Source: Pseudomonadota bacterium (GTDB lineage: Bacteria > Desulfobacterota > Desulfobulbia > Desulfobulbales > JAHJIY01). Taken from it: a stretch of 64,000 bases of DNA. The notes under the pieces are model-generated. The model saw only the letters and a list, made by a program, of their open reading frames with translations. It made no database searches and had not been told where the DNA came from. This document shows, in pieces, positions 53,740-63,185 of the stretch. The translations under genes were made by a program, and so were the position numbers. The number at the start of each line of letters is the position of its first letter. Positions within the stretch are counted from its first letter, which is position 1. The stretch covers positions 28,570 to 92,569 of the forward strand of contig JAHJIY010000066.1 in assembly GCA_018823175.1 (NCBI GenBank), in the 5' to 3' direction.

Positions 53740-54855
53740 ATGATTCCGCATCCCGAAACAAGACGGGTATTAACTCCTTTTATTTTGCCAACCGTGGTTT
53801 TATTGCCGTTACTCGCCGGCGGATTATATTTTGTCTGGCCCTTAGTCCCGGGTGGAGTGCAGAGGGTGCTGATCTCCTTGGTGGCGGTAATCGCTTTTGC
53901 CGCAGGCAACGCGGCCTATCTGGTCTGGTTGGAAAGAAAGGTCTGTGCCCATATCCAGAGGCGAATTGGTCCCAAGGAAGTAGGGCCTTTCGGACTTATT
54001 CAGCCCGTGGTTGATGGCATTAAGTTGATGAGTAAGCAGCTCTTGATTCCCAAAGGAGTTGATAAGCCGCTGTTTATGGTCGCGCCGCTATTGGTACTGG
54101 TGCCGGCAATTATGTCTTTTGTGACAATTCCCTTTAGTGAGGATCTGGTCGCTCGAAATATTAATGTCGGATTGTTGATGATCTTCGCTTTTGCCTCGGT
54201 CAATGTTTTGGGTTTGTTATTAGGTGGTTGGGGTTCAAATAACAAATACGCGGTTATCGCGGCGGCCCGTGCCGTATCCCAGAATGTGGCCTATGAGATC
54301 CCGATGTTGATCACGGTCATCACCATGGTCATGGTCACTCATACCCTGAATCTTAATGAAATAGTAATCCAGCAGGATGGTTCTTTTTGGAACTGGTATT
54401 TGTTTCGGTTCTCTGCTAGTCCGTTGATGCCTGTCGCCTTCCTGATCTTTTTTATCTGTTCCCTGGCTGAGACCAATCGGGCTCCCTTTGACTTGGGGGA
54501 GGCGGAAAGCGAACTGGTTGCTGGTTTTCATACTGAATACTCCGGCATGGGCTTTGGCGTATTTTTTATGGGTGAGTATGCCAATATTGTTATTGGCAGC
54601 AGTCTGGCAGTAATTTTATTTCTTGGCGGCTGGCAGAGTCCGGTCAGCTTTTTGGCGGATGGTTTTTGGTGGTTTCTGCTCAAAATGTATTTTCTGATCT
54701 TCTGTGTCATGTGGATTCGGTGGACCTACCCCCGAACAACGTTGTGGGGGTTATTGAATCTTTCCTGGAAGGTTCTCATTCCGCTGTCATTAATTAATTT
54801 GTTGCTGACAAGCTTTATGGTCAAGGTTTGGCCTCTGCTGATGGGAGCATCATAA
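53740..54855 (+). CDS. nuoH: Complex I subunit NuoH
   Basis: 371 residues, eight or nine transmembrane helices. Signature stretches are LERKVCAHIQRRIGPKEVG, ETNRAPFDLGEAESELVAGF and RWTYPR near the end. NuoH forms the quinone tunnel at the junction of the two arms. AAGGAG precedes the ATG. nuoE, nuoF and nuoG, which sit between nuoD and nuoH in many operons, are absent. Confidence 0.97.
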   Translation: MIPHPETRRVLTPFILPTVVLLPLLAGGLYFVWPLVPGGVQRVLISLVAVIAFAAGNAAYLVWLERKVCAHIQRRIGPKEVGPFGLIQPVVDGIKLMSKQLLIPKGVDKPLFMVAPLLVLVPAIMSFVTIPFSEDLVARNINVGLLMIFAFASVNVLGLLLGGWGSNNKYAVIAAARAVSQNVAYEIPMLITVITMVMVTHTLNLNEIVIQQDGSFWNWYLFRFSASPLMPVAFLIFFICSLAETNRAPFDLGEAESELVAGFHTEYSGMGFGVFFMGEYANIVIGSSLAVILFLGGWQSPVSFLADGFWWFLLKMYFLIFCVMWIRWTYPRTTLWGLLNLSWKVLIPLSLINLLLTSFMVKVWPLLMGAS

Positions 54856-54857
54856 AA

Positions 54858-55298
54858 ATGAGTGGATATTATAGAGACTTATTTGGTGGATCCTGGAGCC
54901 TGTTGGTTGGCTTGGGAATTACCATTAAGAATATGTTTGTACCGATAGTTACTGAGCAGTATCCTCATTTTGTACCGGTGATGACGCCTCGGTTCAGGGG
55001 GCATATTGAACTGGTCGGTGATGAAGAGACGGGCGAACCTAAATGTGTAGTATGTGGCATGTGCCAGAAAGCTTGTCCTTCCGGTTGTATAAAGCTGGCG
55101 GGAGAAAAGCCGGAAGGGGCGAAAAAGAAGGTTGTTACCAGTTACATTTTGGATTTTACCAGGTGCAGTCTTTGTGGTCAGTGCGTTGAGAGTTGTAACT
55201 TCGGGGCCATAACCTTTTCCAAGGATTATAACTTGGCCTCTACTGATAAAAATGATTTTATCTTTGACCTCAAAAAAAGACTAGAGGAAAAGAGTTGA
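54858..55298 (+). CDS. nuoI: Complex I subunit NuoI (2x[4Fe-4S])
   Basis: 146 residues from the ATG at 54858. Clusters N6a and N6b are held by CVVCGMCQKACP and CSLCGQCVESC. In the absence of NuoG, NuoI would be the outermost Fe-S subunit and the likely entry point for electrons. It is joined to nuoJ by a one-base overlap. Confidence 0.95.
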   Translation: MSGYYRDLFGGSWSLLVGLGITIKNMFVPIVTEQYPHFVPVMTPRFRGHIELVGDEETGEPKCVVCGMCQKACPSGCIKLAGEKPEGAKKKVVTSYILDFTRCSLCGQCVESCNFGAITFSKDYNLASTDKNDFIFDLKKRLEEKS

Positions 55299-55828
55299 TG
55301 ATGTCACTGCCAACGCCGGAAGACCTTGCGGGTCTTATTTTTCTGGGAATTGTCGCGGTCACTGTTACAGGTGGAATAATTGCCGTTAACGCTGCCAGGC
55401 TTATCCGGGCTGTGACCGGACTGGTCATTTGCTTTATCGGTGTCGCCGGTCTTTATTATTATTTGAACAGTCCATTTTTGGCCTTGATGGAAATGTTGAT
55501 TTATGTCGGGGCGGTTTGTGTGACTATTGTTTTTGCCATCATGCTGGCCGAGCCTGAGCCGGAAAAACAGGTTGGTAAACAGAATGCAATTGCCGGGATT
55601 ATAAGTCTTTGCGTTGGGGCTGTTCTGTTCTGGAGTCTAGCCGTGTTGGGGACCGAAAAAGCCATGTGGCCTGCCGCCAGTGTCAAGATAAACGATGGAT
55701 CAATTCTGGACATTGGGCAATCTCTTTTGAAAAATTACAGTATGGCGTTTGAGCTGATCTCTATTGTTTTGCTGATGGCAATAATCGGGGCTCTGGTTCT
55801 GGCCCGTGCCGGAAGGGTGAAGTCATGA
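55298..55828 (+). CDS. nuoJ: Complex I subunit NuoJ
   Basis: 176 residues, five transmembrane helices. MEMLIYVGAVCVTIVFAIML is the conserved helix with the family glycine. The ATG at 55298 shares a base with the nuoI stop; an ATG at 55301 is the alternative. nuoK overlaps by 4 bp. Confidence 0.92.
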   Translation: MMSLPTPEDLAGLIFLGIVAVTVTGGIIAVNAARLIRAVTGLVICFIGVAGLYYYLNSPFLALMEMLIYVGAVCVTIVFAIMLAEPEPEKQVGKQNAIAGIISLCVGAVLFWSLAVLGTEKAMWPAASVKINDGSILDIGQSLLKNYSMAFELISIVLLMAIIGALVLARAGRVKS

Positions 55829-56151
55829 ACATTCTTGGACTGAGCAATTTTCTTGAGACTTATCTGGTTATTGCGGCCCTGCTTTTCGGATTGGGTATAT
55901 ACGGCATATTACAGCGGAGGTCGCTGATCGGCATGTTGATTTCGTCCGAGCTGATCTTGTCGGCGGCATCCTTGAATTTTATGGCATTTAATCGTTTTCT
56001 TGCCCCCGATCCAACGGTCGGACAAATTTTTACCTTGTTTATTATGGGGATTGCTGCGGCTGAAGCCGCCATCGCCTTAAGCATCATTATTGCCGTTTAT
56101 CGGAACTATAAATCCATTGATACAACGGATCTGGTTGAACTAAAGGGATAG
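55825..56151 (+). CDS. nuoK: Complex I subunit NuoK
   Basis: 108 residues, three helices. The conserved glutamates of the proton path are in ISSELILSAASLNF and in GIAAAEAAIALSI. It starts within the nuoJ stop (ATGA). Confidence 0.95.
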   Translation: MNILGLSNFLETYLVIAALLFGLGIYGILQRRSLIGMLISSELILSAASLNFMAFNRFLAPDPTVGQIFTLFIMGIAAAEAAIALSIIIAVYRNYKSIDTTDLVELKG

Positions 56152-56161
56152 GAATAGGTTA

Positions 56162-57640
56162 ATGGAAATAGAATCCAGCAAACTATTTTTTGCATTGATG
56201 GCGCCGTTGGTCGGCGCCCTCATGGTTATGCGGGCGGGGCGATATCCTAATCTCAGGGAAGGGATTTCTTGCCTGGCCTCGGTTGTCATGTTTTCCATCA
56301 TTGTTTCGATGGTTCCTACCGTTTTATCGGGTGACCGGCTAATTTTTACCCTGTTTAACATCCTGCCTGGGCTTACCGTGACCTTGCGGGCCGATGCATT
56401 TTCAATGGTTTTTGCCCTGGTTGCCTCTCTTTTGTGGATTCTGGCGGTTTTTTATTCCATGGGTTATATGCGGGGATTGGATGAACATGCCCAGACCCGT
56501 TTTAACGCCTGTTTCGCTCTGGCCCTCTTCGGGGCGATCGGGGTGGCGTTTTCCGATAATCTTTTTACCATGTATCTTTTTTATGAGATTGTCAGCGTTT
56601 GTACTTATCCCTTGGTCGCCCATCACCAGGATAAGGAATCATATGCCGGGGCTCGTAAATATATTATTTATCTGACCACTACTGCAAAAGGTCTGTTGTT
56701 GCCGGCCATGATTCTGATTTACGTCCTGACCGGCACTCTCGATTTTGCCGATAATATCTCGACTGGTATCTTCCCGGCTGATGTCAATGCCGCGATGGTC
56801 ACTCTTTTGTATATCTTCTGTCTGCTCGGATTTGCCAAGTCCGGTATCATGCCGCTTCATAACTGGCTTCCTTCGGCCATGGTCGCACCGACCCCGGTCA
56901 GTGCTCTTTTGCATGCGGTTGCCGTCGTAAAGGTCGGTGTTTTTTCCACTACCCGGGTTATGCTCTATGTCTTTGGTACCGACACGATGGGCGCCCTTAA
57001 TCTAGGGATTCCTACCGCCTATTTTGTTTCGTTTACCATTTTGATGGCCTCGATAATTGCGCTGAGCAAAGATAACCTCAAGGCCCGTTTGGCATATTCC
57101 ACGGTCAGTCAACTTTCATATATCATTTTAGGCGTGGCGTTGTTGACCACCAGTGGGATGCAAGGCGGTATTATTCATATTGCCAATCATGCCTTTTCAA
57201 AGATTACCCTCTTTTTCTGTGCCGGCGCGATCTATGTGGCCACGCACAAGAAAAATATTTCGGAGATGAGCGGATTGGGGCGGAGCATGCCTTTTACCTT
57301 TGCCGCATTTGCCATTGCTTCTTTAAGTATGATTGGGGCTCCACCGGCGGCTGGGTTTGTCACCAAGTGGAAGCTTTTGGTCGGCACCATGGCCATGGAG
57401 TCTCATTATATCGGGATTCTCCTGGTTCTGTTGGCCAGTACCTTGCTTAATGTGGCGTATTTCGCGCCGGTCACCTATAAGGCCTTTTTCGGTAAAAGAC
57501 CGGAGGGAGAGCCTTATGTGGGGATCAGGGAGGCACCGCTTAGTATGTTAATTCCTTTAATGTTGGCCGCGATTATTTCCCTGGTTATCGGGATTTATCC
57601 TGATTTCATGATGAAATTCGTAAGTATGGTGACCGGATGA
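56162..57640 (+). CDS. MrpD/NuoL-like antiporter subunit (first)
   Basis: 492 residues, about 14 transmembrane helices. The discontinuous-helix region reads LPSAMVAPTPVSALLHAVAV, with the lysine in VVKVGVF, and NLKARLAYSTVSQLSYIILG is a second conserved site. It occupies the nuoL position after nuoK, but the motif and the length (no long C-terminal arm) are closer to MrpD and Hyf-type subunits than to canonical NuoL. It should move H+ or Na+ across the membrane. Confidence 0.85.
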   Translation: MEIESSKLFFALMAPLVGALMVMRAGRYPNLREGISCLASVVMFSIIVSMVPTVLSGDRLIFTLFNILPGLTVTLRADAFSMVFALVASLLWILAVFYSMGYMRGLDEHAQTRFNACFALALFGAIGVAFSDNLFTMYLFYEIVSVCTYPLVAHHQDKESYAGARKYIIYLTTTAKGLLLPAMILIYVLTGTLDFADNISTGIFPADVNAAMVTLLYIFCLLGFAKSGIMPLHNWLPSAMVAPTPVSALLHAVAVVKVGVFSTTRVMLYVFGTDTMGALNLGIPTAYFVSFTILMASIIALSKDNLKARLAYSTVSQLSYIILGVALLTTSGMQGGIIHIANHAFSKITLFFCAGAIYVATHKKNISEMSGLGRSMPFTFAAFAIASLSMIGAPPAAGFVTKWKLLVGTMAMESHYIGILLVLLASTLLNVAYFAPVTYKAFFGKRPEGEPYVGIREAPLSMLIPLMLAAIISLVIGIYPDFMMKFVSMVTG

Positions 57641-57903
57641 TTGTAAAGTTGATTGATTATTTACGTGATCGCTTAAAAATGGTGGTTCGCTTGTGCTATG
57701 TCGGGTTGGCTTTACTGGTCGTCTATGATTTTCTTTTTGTTGATAAACACCATGTCCATACCTCGGTGGAGAAGTTGCCTGGTTGGTGGTCCATATTTGG
57801 GTTTATCGCCTGCGCACTGATTATCATCCTCTCCAAGTTGTACGGCCATTTCAAGTGGTTTGGCGGCTTTAGAATAATGGCCCGGGAGGACTATTATGAT
57901 TGA
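57637..57903 (+). CDS. Small membrane protein between two antiporter subunits
   Basis: 88 residues with two hydrophobic helices (about 18-34 and 50-66) and a charged end (MAREDYYD). It overlaps the gene before it by 4 bp and the gene after it by 8 bp, so it is translated as part of the operon. No standard complex I or Mrp subunit matches it in sequence as far as I recognise. It may replace a small Mrp-like subunit or bridge the two large antiporters. Confidence 0.7.
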   Translation: MIVKLIDYLRDRLKMVVRLCYVGLALLVVYDFLFVDKHHVHTSVEKLPGWWSIFGFIACALIIILSKLYGHFKWFGGFRIMAREDYYD

Positions 57904-59731
57904 TTTTTGGCTGCATCCAGCCTTGATCCTGATTGTCGGCGGTCTGGTTCTGCCTTTTGTTCAGAAAGGCCCGTTACGGAAATTATTTCTGGTGGCAGTT
58001 CCGGTCATGGCCTTTGTCGATGTAGTGATGTTTATGGATGAAGGTGTTTTTGGTTTAGTCCAGTTTATGGATTGGCAATTGACCTTTGGGCGAGTCGATT
58101 CGCTTAGCAAGGTGTTTGCTTATATCATGACCCTGATGTGTATTGTTGGCACGATTTACGGTCTTCATGTCGAGGAAGATGTGCAGCATACTACCGCCTG
58201 GTTTTATGTGGCCGGCTCTTTGGGTGTAATTTTTGCAGGTGATTATCTGGTTCTCTTTTTGTTCTGGGAAGTTATGGCCTTTGCCTCTGTTTTCCTTATT
58301 TGGTTTCGGCGTGGCCCAAAGTCCATGGCGACCGGTTATCGTTATTTGTTGGTTCATACCTTTGGTGGGCTGGTGTTGCTGGCTGGTATTGTTCTTCGTT
58401 ATAAAGCGACCGGCGACATTGCATTTAATCTACTGAGCGATGCCGTAGGTGGTAATCACGGTTTCAGTCTGCATGACTTGGTCAACGTCTCCGTACCGAC
58501 CTATCTTATCATGATCGGTTTCATCTTAAATGCGGCAGTGCCGCCACTGCACGCTTGGCTTCCCGATGCTTATGGCGAGGCTACCGTAACCGGTGCCGTC
58601 TTCATGTGTGCCTTTACCACCAAGACTGCGGTCTATGCCCTAGCCAGGGGTTGCGCAGGCATGGATATCCTGGTGCCTTTGGGGGTGGTTATGGCCCTCT
58701 ACGGAGTCGTCTATGCGGTGTTGGAAAATGACACACGGCGACTCCTGGCCTATCACATTATCAGTCAGGTTGGATATATGGTTGCAGGGGTTGGTATCGG
58801 CACGGCAATGGCGATCAACGGTTCGGTGGCCCATGCCTTTGCCCATATCCTATATAAAGGTCTGCTCTTTATGGGTTGTGGTTCTGTCCTTCATATGACC
58901 GGGAAAAGTAAATTTACCGAGCTTGGCGGGCTTTACAAAAAGATGCCTTTAACTTTTGTTTTCACCCTGATCGGCGGCCTGTCGATCTCGGCTTTCCCCT
59001 TGTTCAGTGGCTTCGTCAGTAAGTCCATGATTGTCGCCGCCGGTTTCGAGGAACACCTCTATTGGGCTGCATTCCTCCTGACCTTGGCCTCGGCCGGTAC
59101 TTTCTTGCATACTGGTCTCAAGGTCCCTTACTTCATTTGGTTTGGGAAGAACAACTGTAGCAAGGAAACCTGGGAAAAGGCTGCTGATCCACCAATGAAT
59201 ATGAATATTGCTATGGGTATTGCCGCTTTTTTGTGCATCTTCATCGGGTGTTACACTCCATATTTATATGGCATGTTGCCCAATCAAACGGAAGCACTTT
59301 ACTATGCCAAAAAGGTGTATTCTGAGTACCACGTCATGGAATCGTTGCAAATTTTACTGTTCACCGCCCTGGGCTTTTTCCTGTTAATCAAGAAATTGGC
59401 GCCGGAACCGACTATCAGCATCGACCTGGATTGGTTTTATCGTTTTGGTGGCCGAGGATTTTATTGGTTGGCCCGTAAACCGATTCAGAACATGGATAAC
59501 AGAGTAAATGAAGGATACAACTATTTGGGATTGGTACCATTGATGACCACTGCCAGATTCTGGTCATGGTTTGACTGGCACGCCATTGATGGAGTAGTCG
59601 ACGGGATTGCACGCGGCGTCAGGGCAATTGGTGGTAAGGCTCGAGCTCTGCAGAGCGGACAGTTGCAGTATAGTCTTTTTTATGCGTTGTCAATTGTGGC
59701 GGTGGTTCTTGTCGTCTACGTATTATCATAA
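57896..59731 (+). CDS. NuoL/MrpD-like antiporter subunit (second, with C-terminal extension)
   Basis: 611 residues. The core has LHAWLPDAYGEATVTGAVFM, then the lysine in TTKTAVYAL and LLAYHIISQVGYMVAG. After about residue 490 an extra region contains an amphipathic segment (WFYRFGGRGFYWLARKPIQN) and a final helix at the C-terminus. The length matches NuoL, and the extension could play the part of its lateral arm, but the sequence is not that of NuoL. It is the second such subunit in the operon. Confidence 0.82.
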   Translation: MIDFWLHPALILIVGGLVLPFVQKGPLRKLFLVAVPVMAFVDVVMFMDEGVFGLVQFMDWQLTFGRVDSLSKVFAYIMTLMCIVGTIYGLHVEEDVQHTTAWFYVAGSLGVIFAGDYLVLFLFWEVMAFASVFLIWFRRGPKSMATGYRYLLVHTFGGLVLLAGIVLRYKATGDIAFNLLSDAVGGNHGFSLHDLVNVSVPTYLIMIGFILNAAVPPLHAWLPDAYGEATVTGAVFMCAFTTKTAVYALARGCAGMDILVPLGVVMALYGVVYAVLENDTRRLLAYHIISQVGYMVAGVGIGTAMAINGSVAHAFAHILYKGLLFMGCGSVLHMTGKSKFTELGGLYKKMPLTFVFTLIGGLSISAFPLFSGFVSKSMIVAAGFEEHLYWAAFLLTLASAGTFLHTGLKVPYFIWFGKNNCSKETWEKAADPPMNMNIAMGIAAFLCIFIGCYTPYLYGMLPNQTEALYYAKKVYSEYHVMESLQILLFTALGFFLLIKKLAPEPTISIDLDWFYRFGGRGFYWLARKPIQNMDNRVNEGYNYLGLVPLMTTARFWSWFDWHAIDGVVDGIARGVRAIGGKARALQSGQLQYSLFYALSIVAVVLVVYVLS

Positions 59732-59757
59732 AGCCTGATCTCCTGAAGGAATAGGGA

Positions 59758-61284
59758 ATGGATTTTTTAATTATAAATGAAGGGTTGCCCTGGTTAAGCA
59801 TTTTGATTTTTCTGCCTTTAGCCGGGGCTTTTATTCAGATTTTCATTTCAAATGAAAACGCTTCACGTTACTGGACCCTGTTCGTCACTTTGGTGACGGC
59901 GGCAATCTCATTGCCTTTTTTCAATAAGTTTGACCCGACTACCGCACAGTTTCAATTCGCTGAACATCATGCCTGGATTCCCTCCCTGAATATTAACTAC
60001 ACCATAGGTCTCGATGGCATAAGTTTATTGCTGGTATTGATGACCACTTTGCTCATGCCGCTCTGCGTTTTGGCTTCCTGGAGGTATATCAGCACCAGGG
60101 TAAGGGAATTTATGATTTGTCTGCTGATCATGGAAACCGCCATGCTCGGAGTTTTTGCTGCCCTTGATTTTGTCCTTTTTTATATGTTGTGGGAGGCAAT
60201 GCTTATCCCCATGTATCTGTTGATTGCGGTATGGGGCGGGCCACGCAAGATTTATGCTTCAATAAAGTTTTTTCTTTACACCCTTGCCGGTTCGGTCATG
60301 CTACTTGTAGCGATTATCGCCCTTTATTTGACGATGGAACCTCATTCATTCAGTATTCCCGAGATGATGGGTCAGGGCTATTCGGCAGGATTTCAGATGT
60401 GGGTATTTTTGGCTTTTTTCCTGGCCTTTGCGATCAAGGTGCCGATGTTTCCCTTCCACACCTGGTTGCCAGCCGCCCATGTTGAAGCCCCGACCGCCGG
60501 TTCCGTAATTCTGGCCAGTGTCCTCTTAAAGATGGGTACATATGGTTTCTTACGATTTTGTCTGCCAATTACCCCGGAAGCAACAGTTACTTTCATGCCA
60601 TATATCCTTTGGCTGTCGGTGGCCGGTATACTTTATGGCGGGTTTACCGCCCTGGCGCAAAGTGATATGAAAAAACTGATCGCCTATTCAAGTGTCGGTC
60701 ATATGGGGTTTGTGACTTTAGGAATTTTCGTTTTGAACACTAATGGGATTGAAGGCGCAATCCTGCAAATGATCAATCACGGCATTACTACCGGCGCTCT
60801 GTTTCTTTGTGTCGGGATGATTTATGAACGGACCCATAGCCGTGAACTTTCTTCGGCCGCCGGGATCGGCAAATACATGCCATGGTATGTAACATTTCTG
60901 GCTTTCTTCTCTTTATCGTCGCTAGCTTTTCCAGGGACGAATTCATTTGTTGGAGAGTTTTTGATTCTGGTTGGCGCCTTCACCAAGTTCAAGGTTGTCG
61001 CAGCCTGTGCTATTCCCGGCGCGGTTCTGGCGGCGGCATATATGTTGCGCATGTTGCAGAAAATTGTCTGGGGTGGCGAGAACAATCCTGATCATACTGG
61101 TTTGAAGGACTTATGCTGGCGCGAGATAATTACTTTGGCCCCTTTGCTTCTTTTTGTTTTCTGGATCGGATTATCGCCTGAACCTTTTATGAATGTCATG
61201 CATACCACAGTTTCTAATTTGTTGGAACAGGTCAATGGCGCTATGGGAGAACCGGCGACAGTGGCTAGGATGATGCTGCCCTGA
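59758..61284 (+). CDS. nuoM: Complex I subunit NuoM
   Basis: 508 residues, about 14 helices. The hallmark FPFHTWLPAAHVEAPTAGSV is followed by the lysine in LLKMGTYGFLRF, and SDMKKLIAYSSVGHMGF is intact. The conserved glutamate is in YMLWEAMLIPMYLL. It is a standard NuoM and one of four antiporter-like subunits here. AAGGAA precedes the ATG. Confidence 0.95.
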   Translation: MDFLIINEGLPWLSILIFLPLAGAFIQIFISNENASRYWTLFVTLVTAAISLPFFNKFDPTTAQFQFAEHHAWIPSLNINYTIGLDGISLLLVLMTTLLMPLCVLASWRYISTRVREFMICLLIMETAMLGVFAALDFVLFYMLWEAMLIPMYLLIAVWGGPRKIYASIKFFLYTLAGSVMLLVAIIALYLTMEPHSFSIPEMMGQGYSAGFQMWVFLAFFLAFAIKVPMFPFHTWLPAAHVEAPTAGSVILASVLLKMGTYGFLRFCLPITPEATVTFMPYILWLSVAGILYGGFTALAQSDMKKLIAYSSVGHMGFVTLGIFVLNTNGIEGAILQMINHGITTGALFLCVGMIYERTHSRELSSAAGIGKYMPWYVTFLAFFSLSSLAFPGTNSFVGEFLILVGAFTKFKVVAACAIPGAVLAAAYMLRMLQKIVWGGENNPDHTGLKDLCWREIITLAPLLLFVFWIGLSPEPFMNVMHTTVSNLLEQVNGAMGEPATVARMMLP

Positions 61285-61327
61285 ATAGAGGCACAAGGTA
61301 TAAATCAAGAGATTTTAAGGATATCTT

Positions 61328-62758
61328 ATGAAACTCATGTTGTTTGCGCCTGAGTTATTGGTTCTGATCGGTTGCCTGATAATATTTATGGTCAGCCTGG
61401 GTAAAGGCAATGGTCGGACAGCCAGGAATTTAGCGGCGACCATTGCGGTGCTAAATGTTATTGTGACCCTGCTCTGTTTTTTTCAGGACGGCGCTCTTTT
61501 TTACAAGGTTTATCAGATAGACCTTTTTTCCCAATTATTTAAATTACTGATCGCCTTTGGTCTGGCTGCGGTGATCCTTTTTTCCAAAGAACTTAAAGGG
61601 ATAAGCGAAGATGTTAGGCCGGAATACTATCTTTTTTTGCTGCTGAGCGCACTTGGCTTGATGATGGTAGTGAGCAGTGTTGAATTGCTGACCCTCTTTA
61701 TTGCGCTGGAGCTCTCGTCTTTTTCCCTTTATCTGCTGGTGCCGATGCGTGAAGATTCCGGTGGTCTCAGGACCCAGATGGAGTGTGCTGCCAAGTATAT
61801 CCTTTTTGGAGTGGTAGTTACCGGCATTATGCTTTTCGGTATGAGTTATCTATTCGGTTTAACTGGGACCACCTACCTTGGCGCGTTATTGCCAAAGCTG
61901 CATTTAATTGCCTCGCAGCCGGTTGCGGTTGTCGGCATCCTCATGGTAATGGCTGGTTTTGCCTTTAAACTTGGTTTGTTCCCATTTCATTTCTGGGTAC
62001 CTGATGTTTACCAGGGAGCGTCCAACGAGACTACCGCCTTTGTCGCATCGGTTCCCAAGGTGGCGGCAATTGCTTTGATGATCAGGATTGCCAGTTTGAT
62101 GGTGCCGGAAGGGAGCAGTGTGCCGGTATTTATAGGGGTAATGGCCATTGCCTCTATGTTTTATGGTAATCTTCTGGCCTTGGTCCAGACTGATGTAAAG
62201 CGTATGTTGGGTTTCTCCGGGATAGCCCATGCCGGTTATGTAATGCTTGGTATTCTGGTCTTCAGGGAAACAGGTTATTCAAACGCTATTTTTTACATTA
62301 CGGGCTATCTGGTCATGAACCTGGCATGTTTTCTGGTTATCTGTAATGTCTCAACAGCAGGGGAGAATGTAACAATTAATGACTTGAGCGGTCTGCATAA
62401 ACGTGCGCCGGTTTTGGCAGTGACCCTGTTGGTCGGCATGTTTGCGTTGGCTGGTATTCCTCCCTTTGTCGGGTTTATGGGGAAATTTATGTTGCTGTCA
62501 GGCGCACTGAGTCAGGGTTATCTGGTGTTTGTTATTCTGGCGGCGATTAATACCGCGATCTCAATCTATTATTATCTGTCAGTGGTCCGGGTTGCCTTTA
62601 CCGCATCGGCGGAGAAACGAAATTCAATTGAAGTCGGGTTGATTACCAAGACCGTCAGTGTGGCTTTGATGGTGATTATTATTGTGATGGGGGTGGTGCC
62701 GTCAACCGTGCTTGAGATGGCGGCACAGGCGGTTAAGACTATCATGATTACATCATAA
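61328..62758 (+). CDS. nuoN: Complex I subunit NuoN
   Basis: 476 residues, about 14 helices. The hallmarks are FHFWVPDVYQGASNETTAFV with the lysine in ASVPKVAAIA, and TDVKRMLGFSGIAHAGYVML. The conserved glutamate lies in FIALELSSFSLYLL. It is the last gene of the operon; tRNA-Gly follows after 127 bp. No terminator was found directly after the stop. Confidence 0.95.
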   Translation: MKLMLFAPELLVLIGCLIIFMVSLGKGNGRTARNLAATIAVLNVIVTLLCFFQDGALFYKVYQIDLFSQLFKLLIAFGLAAVILFSKELKGISEDVRPEYYLFLLLSALGLMMVVSSVELLTLFIALELSSFSLYLLVPMREDSGGLRTQMECAAKYILFGVVVTGIMLFGMSYLFGLTGTTYLGALLPKLHLIASQPVAVVGILMVMAGFAFKLGLFPFHFWVPDVYQGASNETTAFVASVPKVAAIALMIRIASLMVPEGSSVPVFIGVMAIASMFYGNLLALVQTDVKRMLGFSGIAHAGYVMLGILVFRETGYSNAIFYITGYLVMNLACFLVICNVSTAGENVTINDLSGLHKRAPVLAVTLLVGMFALAGIPPFVGFMGKFMLLSGALSQGYLVFVILAAINTAISIYYYLSVVRVAFTASAEKRNSIEVGLITKTVSVALMVIIIVMGVVPSTVLEMAAQAVKTIMITS

Positions 62759-62839
62759 AAAATAATCTAATTACGCAGTTTAGCGGTTTGGTGCATCTGT
62801 TTTTTACCCTGATCATTTCATTGATATATATCGATCCTC

Positions 62840-62867
62840 TTGACAAATTATTTTTTTCTTGTATTTT
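62840..62867 (+). promoter_or_regulatory. Promoter candidate for tRNA-Gly and possibly rimP
   Basis: TTGACA (62840-62845), a 16 nt spacer and TATTTT (62862-62867), ending about 18 bp before the tRNA start. Confidence 0.45.
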
Positions 62868-62885
62868 TAAGTGGTATTTTTCCAA

Positions 62886-62961
62886 GCGGGTGTAGCTCAG
62901 TTGGTAGAGTACAAGCTTCCCAAGCTTGGTGTCGCGGGTTCGAATCCCGTTGCCCGCTCCA
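62886..62961 (+). tRNA. tRNA-Gly, anticodon CCC
   Basis: 76 nt. The acceptor stem is GCGGGTG with TGCCCGC (including G-T pairs), the anticodon arm CAAGC/GCTTG encloses the loop TTCCCAA with anticodon CCC, and the T-arm has GGTTCGAATCCC. Discriminator T and encoded CCA (62959-62961). Confidence 0.95.
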
Positions 62962-62978
62962 TTCTTTTGTTGCTTGTT

Positions 62979-63009
62979 AAACATCGTCCTCGGACGATGT
63001 TTGTTTTTG
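62979..63009 (+). terminator. Terminator after tRNA-Gly
   Basis: AAACATCGTCC and GGACGATGTTT form an 11 bp stem with a 2 nt apex (effective loop a little larger), followed by TGTTTTT. Confidence 0.7.
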
Positions 63010-63090
63010 GGCAAGGCTGTTTGGATTATGGCTACGCTCCTTGACCGGATGACGTCCCGGTTGAGTAAAATCTATCTTTCTGTAATGGGA

Positions 63091-63119
63091 AGTGGGCCTA
63101 AAGCCCGCTTTTTTTTTTA
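63091..63119 (+). terminator. Terminator-like hairpin in the rimP leader
   Basis: AGTGGGC-CTAAA-GCCCGCT followed by nine or more T residues, 67 bp before rimP. The place and shape resemble the conserved hairpin before rimP-nusA-infB in other proteobacteria, where it may act as an attenuator. Confidence 0.7.
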
Positions 63120-63185
63120 TATAATAGGTGCAAATGTTCTGACCTATGATTTATCATTTTAAATGAATCTGAATTTGGTGAAAGC

